This document shows, piece by piece, positions 8,359 to 17,214 of a stretch of 64,000 nt of DNA. Origin of the DNA: Tissierella sp. (GTDB lineage: Bacteria; Bacillota; Clostridia; Tissierellales; Tissierellaceae); assembly GCA_012735585.1 (NCBI GenBank), contig JAAYGX010000124.1:17744-81743 (forward strand), given 5' to 3'. Each line of letters begins with the position of its first letter. The stretch's first letter is position 1. The notes beneath the pieces are model-generated. The model ran no database searches, was not told the origin of the DNA, and saw only the letters and a program-made list of their open reading frames with translations. A program made the position numbers and the translations under genes.

Positions 8359-9411
8359 ATGATAAGAGAAGATAATGATCTAGCATTTATGCTTCAATAT
8401 GAGAATGTGGCTTGGTATGAGGATGGAAAAGTTAAGATACTAGATAGAAGAATATATCCTACAAAGATCGAATTTGTAACATGTAATACCCATCAGGAAG
8501 TGGCAAAGGCTATAGCTGATATGGTAACACAAAGTGCCGGTCCTTACACGGCGGCAGGTATGGGAATGGCATTGGCAGCATATGAGTGTAGACATATGGG
8601 GAAAAATGAAGCGATAGAATATCTAGAAAATGCAGCATATACTCTATCTAATGCTAGACCCACAACAGCAAGTAGAATGAAACAAGTTACAGAGGGGTGT
8701 CTAAAGGCTGCAAAAACAGCCTTTGACGAAGGTAAGCAAGTTGATGAAGCGATTTTTTTAAGGACTATTGATAGTTTGAATCGTAGATATTCGACTATGA
8801 GTGAAGTGGCAAAATACTTAGTTGATATGTTTCCAAACAAGGGAAGTATAATGACTCAATGCTTTGGTGAGACCATAGTAGGCACAATGTTAAGGGAAGC
8901 TAAAGCTAGGGATAAGGATATCAAATTATTTGTACCAGAAACAAGGCCTTATTTCCAAGGGGCTAGACTTACTGCAAGTGTAGCCTATGATCAAGGCTTT
9001 GACACAACTGTAATTACAGATAATATGCCAGCGTTTACAATGGTTACTAAAAAGATAGATTTATTTACATCTGCTGCAGATGCCATATGTTTAGATGGTC
9101 ATGTGGTTAATAAAATAGGGACATATCAAATAGCTATTGCATCGAAATATCACGAAGTTCCATATTTTGTAACTGGTATACCTGATAAAGATCATCCTTC
9201 TATATCGTCGGTAACTATAGAAGAAAGAGATGCTTCTTTAGTATTGGAAGCTAGAGGGATAAAGAACACCTTAGAAGGGGTGAAAGGATATTATCCATCA
9301 TTCGATATAGTTCCACCACATTTAGTAAGTGGAGTGGTTACAGACAAGGGGATTTATACGCCCTATGATCTTAATAGATATTTTGAAACTAAAGTAGAAG
9401 AATTCTATTAG
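8359..9411 (+). CDS. mtnA: MtnA-like 5-thio/deoxyribose-1-phosphate isomerase
   Basis: A 350-residue member of the eIF2B-alpha/MtnA isomerase family, of normal MtnA length. Conserved blocks include YTAAGMGMALAAYE, TLSNARPTTASRM, FVPETRPYFQGARLTA and VVNKIGTYQIAIASKYHEVP. The proton-shuttling pair is likely Cys168 and Asp221 (in TDNMPAF). The Cys motif reads TQCFGE rather than the HCNAG seen in typical MtnA, so this is a divergent subgroup, possibly the 5-deoxyribose-1-phosphate isomerase type. It would turn the aldose 1-phosphate into the ribulose 1-phosphate that the next enzyme cleaves. Family sure, substrate inferred. Confidence 0.82.
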   Translation: MIREDNDLAFMLQYENVAWYEDGKVKILDRRIYPTKIEFVTCNTHQEVAKAIADMVTQSAGPYTAAGMGMALAAYECRHMGKNEAIEYLENAAYTLSNARPTTASRMKQVTEGCLKAAKTAFDEGKQVDEAIFLRTIDSLNRRYSTMSEVAKYLVDMFPNKGSIMTQCFGETIVGTMLREAKARDKDIKLFVPETRPYFQGARLTASVAYDQGFDTTVITDNMPAFTMVTKKIDLFTSAADAICLDGHVVNKIGTYQIAIASKYHEVPYFVTGIPDKDHPSISSVTIEERDASLVLEARGIKNTLEGVKGYYPSFDIVPPHLVSGVVTDKGIYTPYDLNRYFETKVEEFY

Positions 9412-9449
9412 TATTATAAAAGCAATTTCGATAAAGAAAGGTGATCCAA

Positions 9450-10091
9450 ATGCTAATGTTAAAAGAACGAGAACTAATCGTTGAACATGGTAAAAAATTA
9501 ATCACAAATGGTTTAACAACTGGTTCGGGCGGGAATATAAGTATATATAATAGAGATTTAGGATTAGTTGCTATTACCCCTAGTGGACAAGATTATTTTG
9601 AAACAAAAATAGAGGATATTATTATTTTAGATCTTGAAGGTAATAAGGTTGAAGGTGATTTAAAACCTTCTAGTGAATGGAGCATGCATCTAATCTTCTA
9701 CAAAAATAGAGAAGATGCCAACGCAATAGTACACACCCATTCAAAATATGCAACTGCAATATCATGTATGGGATGGAATTTAGAGCCAGTGCACTATTTG
9801 ATTGGGTTTGCAGGTTATGATGTAAAATGTGCAAAATATGCCACATATGGATCGCAAGAATTAGCGGAGAATGCTTTGGAGGCCATAGAAGATCGGAATG
9901 CAGTTTTACTTGGAAATCATGGTCTTATTGCCTTAGGAACTGATGTAGAAAGGGCTTTTTCCACAGCGGAACATTTAGAGTTTGTTTCAGAAATATATTA
10001 TTTGACTAAGACTTTAGGAAATCCAAATCTTCTAACTGAGTCACAAATGGATGAAGTGATGAAGAAGTTTAACACTTATAGATATAAATAA
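9450..10091 (+). CDS. Class II (fuculose-phosphate-type) aldolase
   Basis: A 213-residue zinc aldolase of the adducin/FucA family. Start 9450 is chosen because AAAGGTG lies 6 nt before it. Counted from there, Glu76 (PSSEW), His95 and His97 (HTH) and His157 (GNHG) match the catalytic Glu and three Zn ligands of FucA almost by number. In the DHAP shunt this enzyme splits 5-methylthioribulose or 5-deoxyribulose 1-phosphate into DHAP and methylthioacetaldehyde or acetaldehyde. Alternatives are L-fuculose- or ribulose-phosphate aldolase, or an MtnB-like dehydratase, which share the fold; operon context favours the shunt. Confidence 0.85.
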   Translation: MLMLKERELIVEHGKKLITNGLTTGSGGNISIYNRDLGLVAITPSGQDYFETKIEDIIILDLEGNKVEGDLKPSSEWSMHLIFYKNREDANAIVHTHSKYATAISCMGWNLEPVHYLIGFAGYDVKCAKYATYGSQELAENALEAIEDRNAVLLGNHGLIALGTDVERAFSTAEHLEFVSEIYYLTKTLGNPNLLTESQMDEVMKKFNTYRYK

Positions 10092-10119
10092 AAATAGAAA
10101 TAAATGAGGTGTATAAATT

Positions 10120-11283
10120 ATGAAGGGATTTTATTATCACAATCCAACAAAATTATCCTTTGGCAAATCCACTGAGGAGAGGCTGGGTAAACTATTGGGA
10201 GACAATCACAATAGGATCTTGCTTCATTATGGTGGTGGAAGTATAAAGAGAAGTGGCCTTTATGATAAGGTGGTGGATATTTTAAAGGAAATGAATATAG
10301 AAGTATTTGAGCTATCAGGAGTAGAGCCAAATCCAAAATTAAACTTAGTACGAAAAGGTATTGAGATTTGTAAGGAAAATGATATTACATTTGTCTTAGC
10401 TGTAGGTGGAGGAAGTGTAATAGATTCTGCAAAGGCTATAGCAATAGGTGCTCTGTCTAATGAAGATATATGGAAGTTTTTTACTGATGGAATTGATGTT
10501 AGTGATGCACTGCCAGTGGGAGTTATCCTTACGATTCCGGCTACAGGTAGTGAATCAAGCCCTAGTACTGTAATCACTAATGAAGATGGGATGTTAAAGA
10601 GAAGTTTAGATAGTGATCTTATTAGGCCTGAGTTTGCAATTTTAAATCCAGAGCTTACTCTTACTTTGCCTGATAATCAAACTTTTGCAGGTATAATGGA
10701 TATTATATCCCATGTTTTAGAAAGATATTTTACTCAAACGGATCATGTGGATTTAACAGATAACCTATGTGAGGCTACTTTAAGATCTACAATTAATAAT
10801 GCCTATAGATTAAAAGAAAATACAATGAATCTTGATGCTAGGGCTGAAATTATGTTAAGTGGCACGATTGCCCATAACGGAATCTTAGGAATCGGTAGAG
10901 AAGAAGATTGGGCTAGTCATAGGATAGGTCATGAACTATCGGCTCTTTATGGAACTACCCATGGTGTTACATTATCTATAATTTTTCCAGCTTGGATGAA
11001 GTATGTCTATAAAGAGAATCTAGATAGATTTGTTAGATTTGCTATAGAAGTGTTTAGAGTGGATGGAGAAGGTAAAACATTGGAAGAAATTGCTTTGGAG
11101 GGAATTAAAGAATTTGAAAGTTTCCTTGAAGATACTAATATGCCAATAAGATTAAGTGAAATTGGTATATCAGTAGATCAATTTGAGTTAATGGCAAAAA
11201 AATGTACCAATGGAGGAACTATAGGTAGTTTTAAGAAAATAAATGAACAAGATGTAATGAATATTTTTGAACTAGCCAAATAA
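10120..11283 (+). CDS. Iron-containing alcohol dehydrogenase (YqhD/BdhA type)
   Basis: A 387-residue group III alcohol dehydrogenase with the NAD(P) site AVGGGSVIDSAKAIA near residue 97, TIPATGSESS, and metal ligands in GIMDIISHVLERYF and SHRIGHELSALYGTTHG. YqhD/BdhA relatives reduce short aldehydes to alcohols. As the last gene of the MtnK-MtnA-aldolase operon it most likely reduces the aldehyde released by the aldolase, to 2-methylthioethanol or ethanol, and so completes the pathway and reoxidises NAD(P)H. The gene ends at a long terminator. Confidence 0.88.
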   Translation: MKGFYYHNPTKLSFGKSTEERLGKLLGDNHNRILLHYGGGSIKRSGLYDKVVDILKEMNIEVFELSGVEPNPKLNLVRKGIEICKENDITFVLAVGGGSVIDSAKAIAIGALSNEDIWKFFTDGIDVSDALPVGVILTIPATGSESSPSTVITNEDGMLKRSLDSDLIRPEFAILNPELTLTLPDNQTFAGIMDIISHVLERYFTQTDHVDLTDNLCEATLRSTINNAYRLKENTMNLDARAEIMLSGTIAHNGILGIGREEDWASHRIGHELSALYGTTHGVTLSIIFPAWMKYVYKENLDRFVRFAIEVFRVDGEGKTLEEIALEGIKEFESFLEDTNMPIRLSEIGISVDQFELMAKKCTNGGTIGSFKKINEQDVMNIFELAK

Positions 11284-11296
11284 ACTTTTCAAAAAT

Positions 11297-11346
11297 ATAG
11301 GATTAAATAAGGATAGACCACTTGGTCTATCCTTATTTAATCCTAT
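11297..11346. terminator. Long bidirectional terminator
   Basis: A perfect 24-bp stem (11297-11320 with 11323-11346) with a 2-nt loop, between convergent genes. Confidence 0.8.
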
Positions 11347-12258
11347 TTACTTTATTCCCATTATTAAATCTTCAGTGGACAATATATCCTTAGGTATAGC
11401 GGCCCTTACTGTCATTTTAGGGTCTACTACTTGGGATATTTTTAGATCCATTACTAGACTTGCTAACATATATGCATCTTCCCACTCAAAATTTAAACCA
11501 TCCTTTAAATGTTTTACCCCTTGAGAAGAGGCTTCATATATTGCTTGATCCACATCATCCCCAGAAGCAATTACCATAGTAGCATCTTTAGTCTCTACTA
11601 ATGGCCATTTGATAGTCTTGTTTTTAATGATATCTACTTCTAAAGTTACTTTTGCAGGTATTTCAAGTCCTGTAAAACATATTTCTCCATCTCCCATAGC
11701 AGCGTGACAATCACCTAATGCCAACAAAGCTCCATCTTGGTGAACAGGAAAGTATAAAGTTGATCCGGCTTTAATATCAGTAGTATCCATATTTCCTCCG
11801 TGTTTCCATGGGGTTGCAGTCGGCCATTCACCATCTTCTTTATTAGGTGCCACCCCTATTACACCGATCATAGGAACTATAGGTATTTTGATACCATTAA
11901 ATATGGCTTGACCATCTTCAATTGGTAAAACTCTCACTTTTGATTTTGTAGCTTGGTCACCAAGTACACCTTCACCGGGAAAGGTCATAGTTACACCTTT
12001 GTCTTCAACTTCGATATCGTGTATTTTAACTTTTAAAATATCACCTGCCTGGCATCCTTCAACAAAAATTGGTCCAGTTGCTGGATTTAGACAATCATAG
12101 TCTAGTTCACTTAGTACCATATTTTCATCTTGTACTTGTTGGAAGAAACAGTCATTGGTTTCAACTAGAAATTTTTCTTTAGGACTTACTCTATCAATAT
12201 GTTTCATTTCATTGACAAACTTGTATATAACTTTATCACCTTTAATTATTTTCACCAA
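11347..12258 (-). CDS. Acetamidase/formamidase family protein
   Basis: A 303-residue protein of the FmdA/AmdA family, which hydrolyses short amides to ammonia and the acid. Characteristic blocks are NPATGPIFVEGCQAGDILKV, PHGGNMDTTDI-like (here KHGGNMDTTDIKAGSTLYFPV), DGALLALGDCHAAMGDGEI and a C-terminal KISQVVDPKMTVRAAIP. The length is normal for the bacterial short form. It is a lone gene on the minus strand, preceded on that strand by AAGGAGATGATTT. The natural substrate cannot be read from sequence. Confidence 0.88.
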   Translation of the reverse strand: MVKIIKGDKVIYKFVNEMKHIDRVSPKEKFLVETNDCFFQQVQDENMVLSELDYDCLNPATGPIFVEGCQAGDILKVKIHDIEVEDKGVTMTFPGEGVLGDQATKSKVRVLPIEDGQAIFNGIKIPIVPMIGVIGVAPNKEDGEWPTATPWKHGGNMDTTDIKAGSTLYFPVHQDGALLALGDCHAAMGDGEICFTGLEIPAKVTLEVDIIKNKTIKWPLVETKDATMVIASGDDVDQAIYEASSQGVKHLKDGLNFEWEDAYMLASLVMDLKISQVVDPKMTVRAAIPKDILSTEDLIMGIK

Positions 12259-12530
12259 ATCATCTCCTTTGCTCTAAGCTCTTTAATTATAAAACAGATT
12301 AAAGATATCAATACATCATCTCATTAAAGTTGAATTATATTTGATTTTATCAGAGATTTCAATCTATTTCAAGAATAGTATATTTAAAAACTTCTTAAAT
12401 TGTACCAATATAAAAATAACATAGATTTTAAATATTGTAATGATTTATTTCTTCTGTTAATATTAAATATAAGGCTTTGTTAGAGACGTTGAACCATTCA
12501 TCACAAAACAACCTAATGGGGGGAATTAAT
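12259..12530. other. Intergenic region between divergent genes
   Basis: This AT-rich 272-base gap separates the amidase and the serine hydrolase genes. It must hold both promoters, but no near-consensus -35/-10 pair was recognised. Confidence 0.4.
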
Positions 12531-14303
12531 ATGACAAAGAGAATATTATCAATAGTATTAGTATTGACGCTGATACTAAGTATGTCCTTTTCAGTATTTG
12601 CAGCACCTGATTCAATAGATGTAAATTTAAATGGGGAAAATATTTTACTAGAAGACATGGTCTACATTGATGACGAAGGAATGATAATGGTTGCAATCCG
12701 TGAAGTCTTAGAAGCTTTGGACTATGAAGTAGGATGGAATAATGAAGAAAGAAGTGTAACTGCTTCAAAGGATTCCGATGTTGTTGAATTTAAAATAGGA
12801 GAAACAAGCATTATTTCAAATGGAGAAGAATTAAATACTTTAAAAGAATCAGTTATCCAGAATGGTAAAACATTTGTACCTTTAGAATTGTTAAGTAATG
12901 GACTGGATTTTGTAATTGGTTGGGATAACAAATATCAATCTTTAAATATAAATGAACCTGTTATAAATAGTGAAAACTTTTTTAAGGCAGCAAATGATGA
13001 AGAAATCAAAGGCAAATTAGAATCTTATATGGATGCCCTAGAGAAAAATACCGGCTTTTACGGAAGTGTTTTAGTAGCAAAAGATGACAATCTTCTACTA
13101 AGTGATGGTTATGGATATGCTGATATTGGTCAACTAACTACAAACAAATCACAGACTAAATTTGCTATAGGGTCTGTAACTAAACAGTTTGTTGCTATGT
13201 CTATAATGCAATTAAGGGAACAGGGATTGATAAATGTAGAAGATAAGGTATCAAAATTTTTCCCTGAAATAAAAAATGGAGATTTGATTACAATACACAA
13301 TTTATTAGATCATTCATCAGGATTGATGAACTTCACTGAATTACCTGAGTTCTTTATGAACTTTGAAGGATTTGAAACTCCTACAGATGTATTAGAATTA
13401 ATAAAGGATAAGGATTTAATGTATCATCCTGGAGAGGGGTTTAGCTATTCGAATACCAATTATTTGATTCTAGGACTTATAGTGGAAGAAATATCTGATA
13501 TGTCTTATGAGGAATATATAAATAAAAATATATTAGAACCATTAAATATGGATGATACCGGATTCTCTTATAGCGGAGAAAATGAAATATACGATGCCAC
13601 AGCATATTCTGGTCATATAGAAGTTGCTCCTGTAGATGATGAAATACTATTAGCCAATGCATATGGAGCTGGTAGTATGTATTCTACTGTGGAAGATCTA
13701 TATAGATGGTCTCAAGCTCTAAATACAGAGAAATTAGTTAAAAAGGAAACATTAAATGAGATTTTCTCAGATCATATACCTATTGCAGAAGGATACTTTT
13801 ATGGGTATGGTTGGATGTTAGCTGATTTAGGGTTTGACAAAATGATTTATCATGGTGGCAATACATTAGGATTTACAGCTGATATTACAAAATTAGTCGA
13901 TTCTAACCTAACTATTGTAATATTATCAAATAAAGGCTATGTAGACTTTACAAATATTAAAAACAATCTAATATCCATAGCTTTAGGTGGGGAGTATGAA
14001 GTCCCAAAAATAAGAGAAACAATAGAAATTTCAGATAGGTCTATATATGATAAATATGTAGGCGAATATTATTTATTGCCTGAAATGGATTTAGAAATAT
14101 TAAAACTAGAGGATAAACTATATGCACAAGTTGCTGGACAATCAGCATTTGAACTATTCCCAGAAACTGAGACTTATTTCTATGCAAAATTGGTAGATGT
14201 TCAGATTGAATTCATAGTAGATGAAGAAGGTAATGTGAATGAGCTTATATTTACACAAAATCCTTTAGTTCTAAACTCTACCAGAAAAGGTGAGGCTCAA
14301 TAA
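12531..14303 (+). CDS. Exported beta-lactamase-fold serine hydrolase with copper-amine-oxidase-like N-domain
   Basis: A 590-residue secreted protein. The ATG at 12531 is preferred over upstream codons because it follows GGGGGGAATTAAT and opens a signal peptide (MTKRILSIVLVLTLILS, cleavage near AFA/AP). Residues about 30-140 form a copper-amine-oxidase-N-like domain often used for wall attachment. The catalytic part has the class C beta-lactamase/PBP set: SVTK (SxxK), YSN, and HGG. A C-terminal beta-rich tail of about 90 residues follows. It is probably a penicillin-binding-like carboxypeptidase, esterase or D-peptidase at the cell surface. The physiological substrate is unknown. Confidence 0.85.
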   Translation: MTKRILSIVLVLTLILSMSFSVFAAPDSIDVNLNGENILLEDMVYIDDEGMIMVAIREVLEALDYEVGWNNEERSVTASKDSDVVEFKIGETSIISNGEELNTLKESVIQNGKTFVPLELLSNGLDFVIGWDNKYQSLNINEPVINSENFFKAANDEEIKGKLESYMDALEKNTGFYGSVLVAKDDNLLLSDGYGYADIGQLTTNKSQTKFAIGSVTKQFVAMSIMQLREQGLINVEDKVSKFFPEIKNGDLITIHNLLDHSSGLMNFTELPEFFMNFEGFETPTDVLELIKDKDLMYHPGEGFSYSNTNYLILGLIVEEISDMSYEEYINKNILEPLNMDDTGFSYSGENEIYDATAYSGHIEVAPVDDEILLANAYGAGSMYSTVEDLYRWSQALNTEKLVKKETLNEIFSDHIPIAEGYFYGYGWMLADLGFDKMIYHGGNTLGFTADITKLVDSNLTIVILSNKGYVDFTNIKNNLISIALGGEYEVPKIRETIEISDRSIYDKYVGEYYLLPEMDLEILKLEDKLYAQVAGQSAFELFPETETYFYAKLVDVQIEFIVDEEGNVNELIFTQNPLVLNSTRKGEAQ

Positions 14304-14345
14304 AATGGATTAGTTAAGGACGGGGATATGACAGGGGGACAAATC

Positions 14346-14831
14346 ATGACAGAACTTTTTACAGAATTTTTTAATTTTATTTCAAAAGAATTTACAGTTA
14401 TATTTACAGCTATGTTACCAGTTATAGAGGTCCGCGGAGCTATACCTGTTGGAATAGCTCTAGGGATGTCCCCTTTACATGCCACAGCTCTTGCATTTCT
14501 AGGAAGCAATGTTCCTATACCATTTATATTATCAACCATCAGGCCAATATTCGCATATTTGAAAAAAACTAAAACCTTTCAAGATCTAGTAACGAGACTA
14601 ACTAATAAGTCAATGGAAAAGAGCGGTAATATACGAAAATACGGTTATATTGGATTGTTTATTTTTGTAGCCATTCCATTACCTGGAACTGGAATATGGA
14701 GTGGTAGTTTAATAGCTTCATTATTAAATATGAGAATAAAATATGCCCTTATGGCAATAGTATTAGGTAATTTAGTTGCTTCCACAGCAATTATGATATT
14801 GAGCTTTGGTGTAGTGAGCATATTTTGGTAG
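14346..14831 (+). CDS. Small multidrug-export-like membrane protein (COG2426)
   Basis: A small polytopic protein of about 161 residues with the PVIEVRGAIPVGIALGM motif and FVAIPLPGTGIWSGSL, typical of the putative small multi-drug export protein family. The name is historical and a transport role is not established. ATG 14346 follows GGGGGAC; an in-frame ATG at 14328 is possible. It sits 21 nt upstream of the sigma-54 activator start and could be cotranscribed with it. Confidence 0.8.
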   Translation: MTELFTEFFNFISKEFTVIFTAMLPVIEVRGAIPVGIALGMSPLHATALAFLGSNVPIPFILSTIRPIFAYLKKTKTFQDLVTRLTNKSMEKSGNIRKYGYIGLFIFVAIPLPGTGIWSGSLIASLLNMRIKYALMAIVLGNLVASTAIMILSFGVVSIFW

Positions 14832-14851
14832 AAAATGAAAGGATGAATTAC

Positions 14852-16765
14852 ATGAAAGATATAGTTATAGTTGCGCCATTTGATGATCTATATTTATTAT
14901 CTAAGAAGATTGTAGAAAAAAACTCCTTTGATAATGTTGATGTTGTAGAGGGAAATTTAAAACATGGGGTTAAAATGGCAGAACATGCAATAAATAAAGG
15001 TGCAAAGATAATTGTATCTAGAGGTGGTACTTATAACTTAATTAAAGAAAATCTTAAAATTCCAGTTGTTGAATTAAGCATCACATCTTTTGATCTTTTA
15101 AGAGGATTTAAAAATGTCAAAGGATACAAGGAAAAGATTGGCGTAATTGGATATGGAAATGTAATTGATGGAAGCGATATTGCGGGGAATTTGTTAGACT
15201 TGGACATAGTCAAAATAGAAGTAAATTGGGAGGAAAATGTTGAAAGAATTATTCAGCCCTATATAGATAAAGGAATTAAAGTTTTTATCGGAGACTCCAT
15301 AACAAAGAAAATTAGTAGTAAATTGAATTGTAAATCATACACCATAGAATCGGGAGAAGATTCAATCGTCAGTGCAATCAATGATGCAAATAGAGTTTTG
15401 ATGCTTTCAAAAATGGAACAGGAAAGGGCAGAGCAATTTAGGACTATTACAGATTTTGTCCATGATGGAATTATATCTATAGATCAAAATGAAAAAATCG
15501 TACTTATTAATAATACCGCAAAGAAACTTTTTAATATAGCAGATAATAGTTTAGGAGAGTTGGTACAAGAGGTTGTACCACAAACAAAATTGCATGAAGT
15601 ATTAGAAACAGGGCAACCACAACTTGGTGAACTGCAAGATGTAGGTTCATCAAAGATAACAACAAATAGAATACCCATTATAGTAGAAGGAGAGATCAAA
15701 GGAGTAGTTGCAACATTTAACGATGTAACTGAGCTGCAGCAACTAGAGAGAAACGTCAGAGTTAAACTTTCCCGAAAAGGATTTTTAGCTAAGTATAGAT
15801 TTGATGATATCATATATTCCAGCCAGATTATGGAAGAGTCTATTACCAAAGCCAAAAGGTATAGCCCTTATGACTCTCCCATATTAATAATTGGTAAAAC
15901 GGGAGTTGGAAAAGAGCTTTTTGCTCAAGGAGTACACAATTATAGTAGTAGAAGCAAAGGGCCTTTTGTAGCTATTAACTGTGCAGCCCTACCACCAAAT
16001 CTAATAGAAAGTGAGCTATTTGGATATGTAGAAGGAGCCTTTACAGGAGCAAATAGAAAAGGAAAAGCAGGACTTTTTGAGCTTGCCCACGCCGGTACAA
16101 TTTTCTTAGATGAAATAAGCGAGCTTCCATTAGAACTCCAAGGTAGGCTTTTGCGTGTATTACAAGAAAAAGAAGTAATGCGTATCGGTGATGATAAGGT
16201 AATACCAGTAGATGTTAGGATTCTTTGTGCGACCAATAAAGATTTGAAGGTCTTAATAGATGAAGGAAAGTTCCGTGAAGATTTATATTATAGGATCAAT
16301 ATCCTATCCTTAAGAATTCCACCATTAAATGAGAGAGTAGAAGATATAACTATATTAGCTAAAACTTTTGCAAAAAAGTATTCTGACAAGTACAATAAAG
16401 GAATTAAGAAAATCGATGAATCTTTATTAGAATATTTAAGACAATATAAATTCAAAGGTAATGTTAGAGAATTAGAAGGTATTATAGAAAGGTGTGTTGT
16501 ATTAGCAACAGATGAAATATTAGATATTACACATTTGGGTAATAATATTGAGAATATAGATAAAGAAAATACAGTAAATGAAGTTAATCTAAATGATGGT
16601 TTTTTTTCAGTAGAAGAAGAGTTAAGTTTAGATGAATTAAATAGTATATATATAGATCATATATTAGATAGATACGATGGAGCAATAAACCAGTCCGCAA
16701 ATGTACTGGGTATAAATAGAAGTACATTGTGGAGAAGATTAAAAGAAAGAGACGATGCAAAATAA
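14852..16765 (+). CDS. Sigma-54-dependent activator with PrpR_N sensor, PAS and AAA+ domains
   Basis: A 637-residue enhancer-binding protein from ATG 14852 (AAAGGATG 7 nt upstream; further start codons lie at 14825 and 14843). Residues 1-180 resemble the PrpR_N periplasmic-binding-like sensor, 195-295 a PAS domain, and 315-550 the AAA+ sigma-54 interaction domain, with Walker A GKTGVGKE (348-355), the GAFTGA loop (395-400) and Walker B TIFLDEI (416-422). A Fis-type helix-turn-helix closes it. It almost surely drives the -24/-12 promoter 94 nt downstream and so controls the sugar-acid operon, with the PrpR_N domain binding the inducer. Confidence 0.93.
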   Translation: MKDIVIVAPFDDLYLLSKKIVEKNSFDNVDVVEGNLKHGVKMAEHAINKGAKIIVSRGGTYNLIKENLKIPVVELSITSFDLLRGFKNVKGYKEKIGVIGYGNVIDGSDIAGNLLDLDIVKIEVNWEENVERIIQPYIDKGIKVFIGDSITKKISSKLNCKSYTIESGEDSIVSAINDANRVLMLSKMEQERAEQFRTITDFVHDGIISIDQNEKIVLINNTAKKLFNIADNSLGELVQEVVPQTKLHEVLETGQPQLGELQDVGSSKITTNRIPIIVEGEIKGVVATFNDVTELQQLERNVRVKLSRKGFLAKYRFDDIIYSSQIMEESITKAKRYSPYDSPILIIGKTGVGKELFAQGVHNYSSRSKGPFVAINCAALPPNLIESELFGYVEGAFTGANRKGKAGLFELAHAGTIFLDEISELPLELQGRLLRVLQEKEVMRIGDDKVIPVDVRILCATNKDLKVLIDEGKFREDLYYRINILSLRIPPLNERVEDITILAKTFAKKYSDKYNKGIKKIDESLLEYLRQYKFKGNVRELEGIIERCVVLATDEILDITHLGNNIENIDKENTVNEVNLNDGFFSVEEELSLDELNSIYIDHILDRYDGAINQSANVLGINRSTLWRRLKERDDAK

Positions 16766-16770
16766 GACGA

Positions 16771-16818
16771 TGTTTCAAAATGCAACGAAACCTAAGTTGC
16801 AATTTGGAACATTTTTTT
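16771..16818 (+). terminator. Terminator of the activator gene, possibly also its upstream activating site
   Basis: Arms 16771-16786 and 16796-16811 pair at 14 of 16 positions and are followed by seven T residues, as in an intrinsic terminator. The core TGCAAC-N9-GTTGCA lies about 75-115 bp before the predicted sigma-54 start site, the usual place for an enhancer-binding-protein site. Confidence 0.7.
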
Positions 16819-16858
16819 ATTTTCTTTGAAAACCTATTCATAAATCGAGGGTTAAAAC

Positions 16859-16875
16859 TTGGCATGCAATTTGCA
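16859..16875 (+). promoter_or_regulatory. Sigma-54 (-24/-12) promoter
   Basis: TTGGCATGCAATTTGCA matches the consensus TGGCAYG-N4-TTGCA, with GG at 16861-16862 and GC at 16873-16874 separated by the obligatory 10 nt. Transcription should start near 16886, ahead of the ribosome site GGAGGTG. Confidence 0.92.
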
Positions 16876-16911
16876 TTAATAATATATGTAAAAATTTATG
16901 GAGGTGTTGAA

Positions 16912-17214
16912 ATGTTAAAATTAGCGGTTGTAGCACATGAAACTGATAACGTAGCAACTACAGTAAAAGATCTTAAGAAAGGTGAAAACGTACTTATGGA
17001 AATTCATGGCAAAGGAGAAGTTAGAGTTGAACTTCAACAAGATATTCCTTTTGGTCATAAATTTGCTATTGAAGAAATAAAAAATGGCGATGGAATTCTA
17101 AAATACGGTGAGCCAATAGGTCATGCTACTGAAGATATAGTTGCAGGTGCATATGTACATGTACACAATGTTGTTAGTGATAGAGGTCGTGGAGACATAA
17201 AGGAGGAAAAATAA
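16912..17214 (+). CDS. UxaA-family dehydratase small subunit (SAF domain)
   Basis: A 100-residue SAF-domain protein, the N-terminal part of altronate/galactarate dehydratases encoded separately, as in UxaA-type and sulfolactate lyase (SuyA) small subunits. MLKLAVVAHETDNVATTV opens it; IPFGHKFAIEEIKNGDGILKYGEPIG is the SAF signature. ATG 16912 follows GGAGGTGTTGAA and lies just after the sigma-54 promoter; a longer upstream reading would overlap that promoter and is rejected. It overlaps the large subunit gene by one base, so the two are probably made as a complex. Confidence 0.88.
   Translation: MLKLAVVAHETDNVATTVKDLKKGENVLMEIHGKGEVRVELQQDIPFGHKFAIEEIKNGDGILKYGEPIGHATEDIVAGAYVHVHNVVSDRGRGDIKEEK

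Noticed and set aside
1..11346. Classical methionine salvage locus (MtnX, MtnK, MtnA)
   Set aside because: The HAD gene is separated from mtnK by five unrelated elements and two terminators, no enolase or dioxygenase gene is seen, and an aldolase plus alcohol dehydrogenase follow instead.
16729..16911. Longer start for the UxaA small subunit
   Set aside because: It would place the coding start before the -24/-12 promoter and across the terminator; ATG 16912 has the ribosome site.
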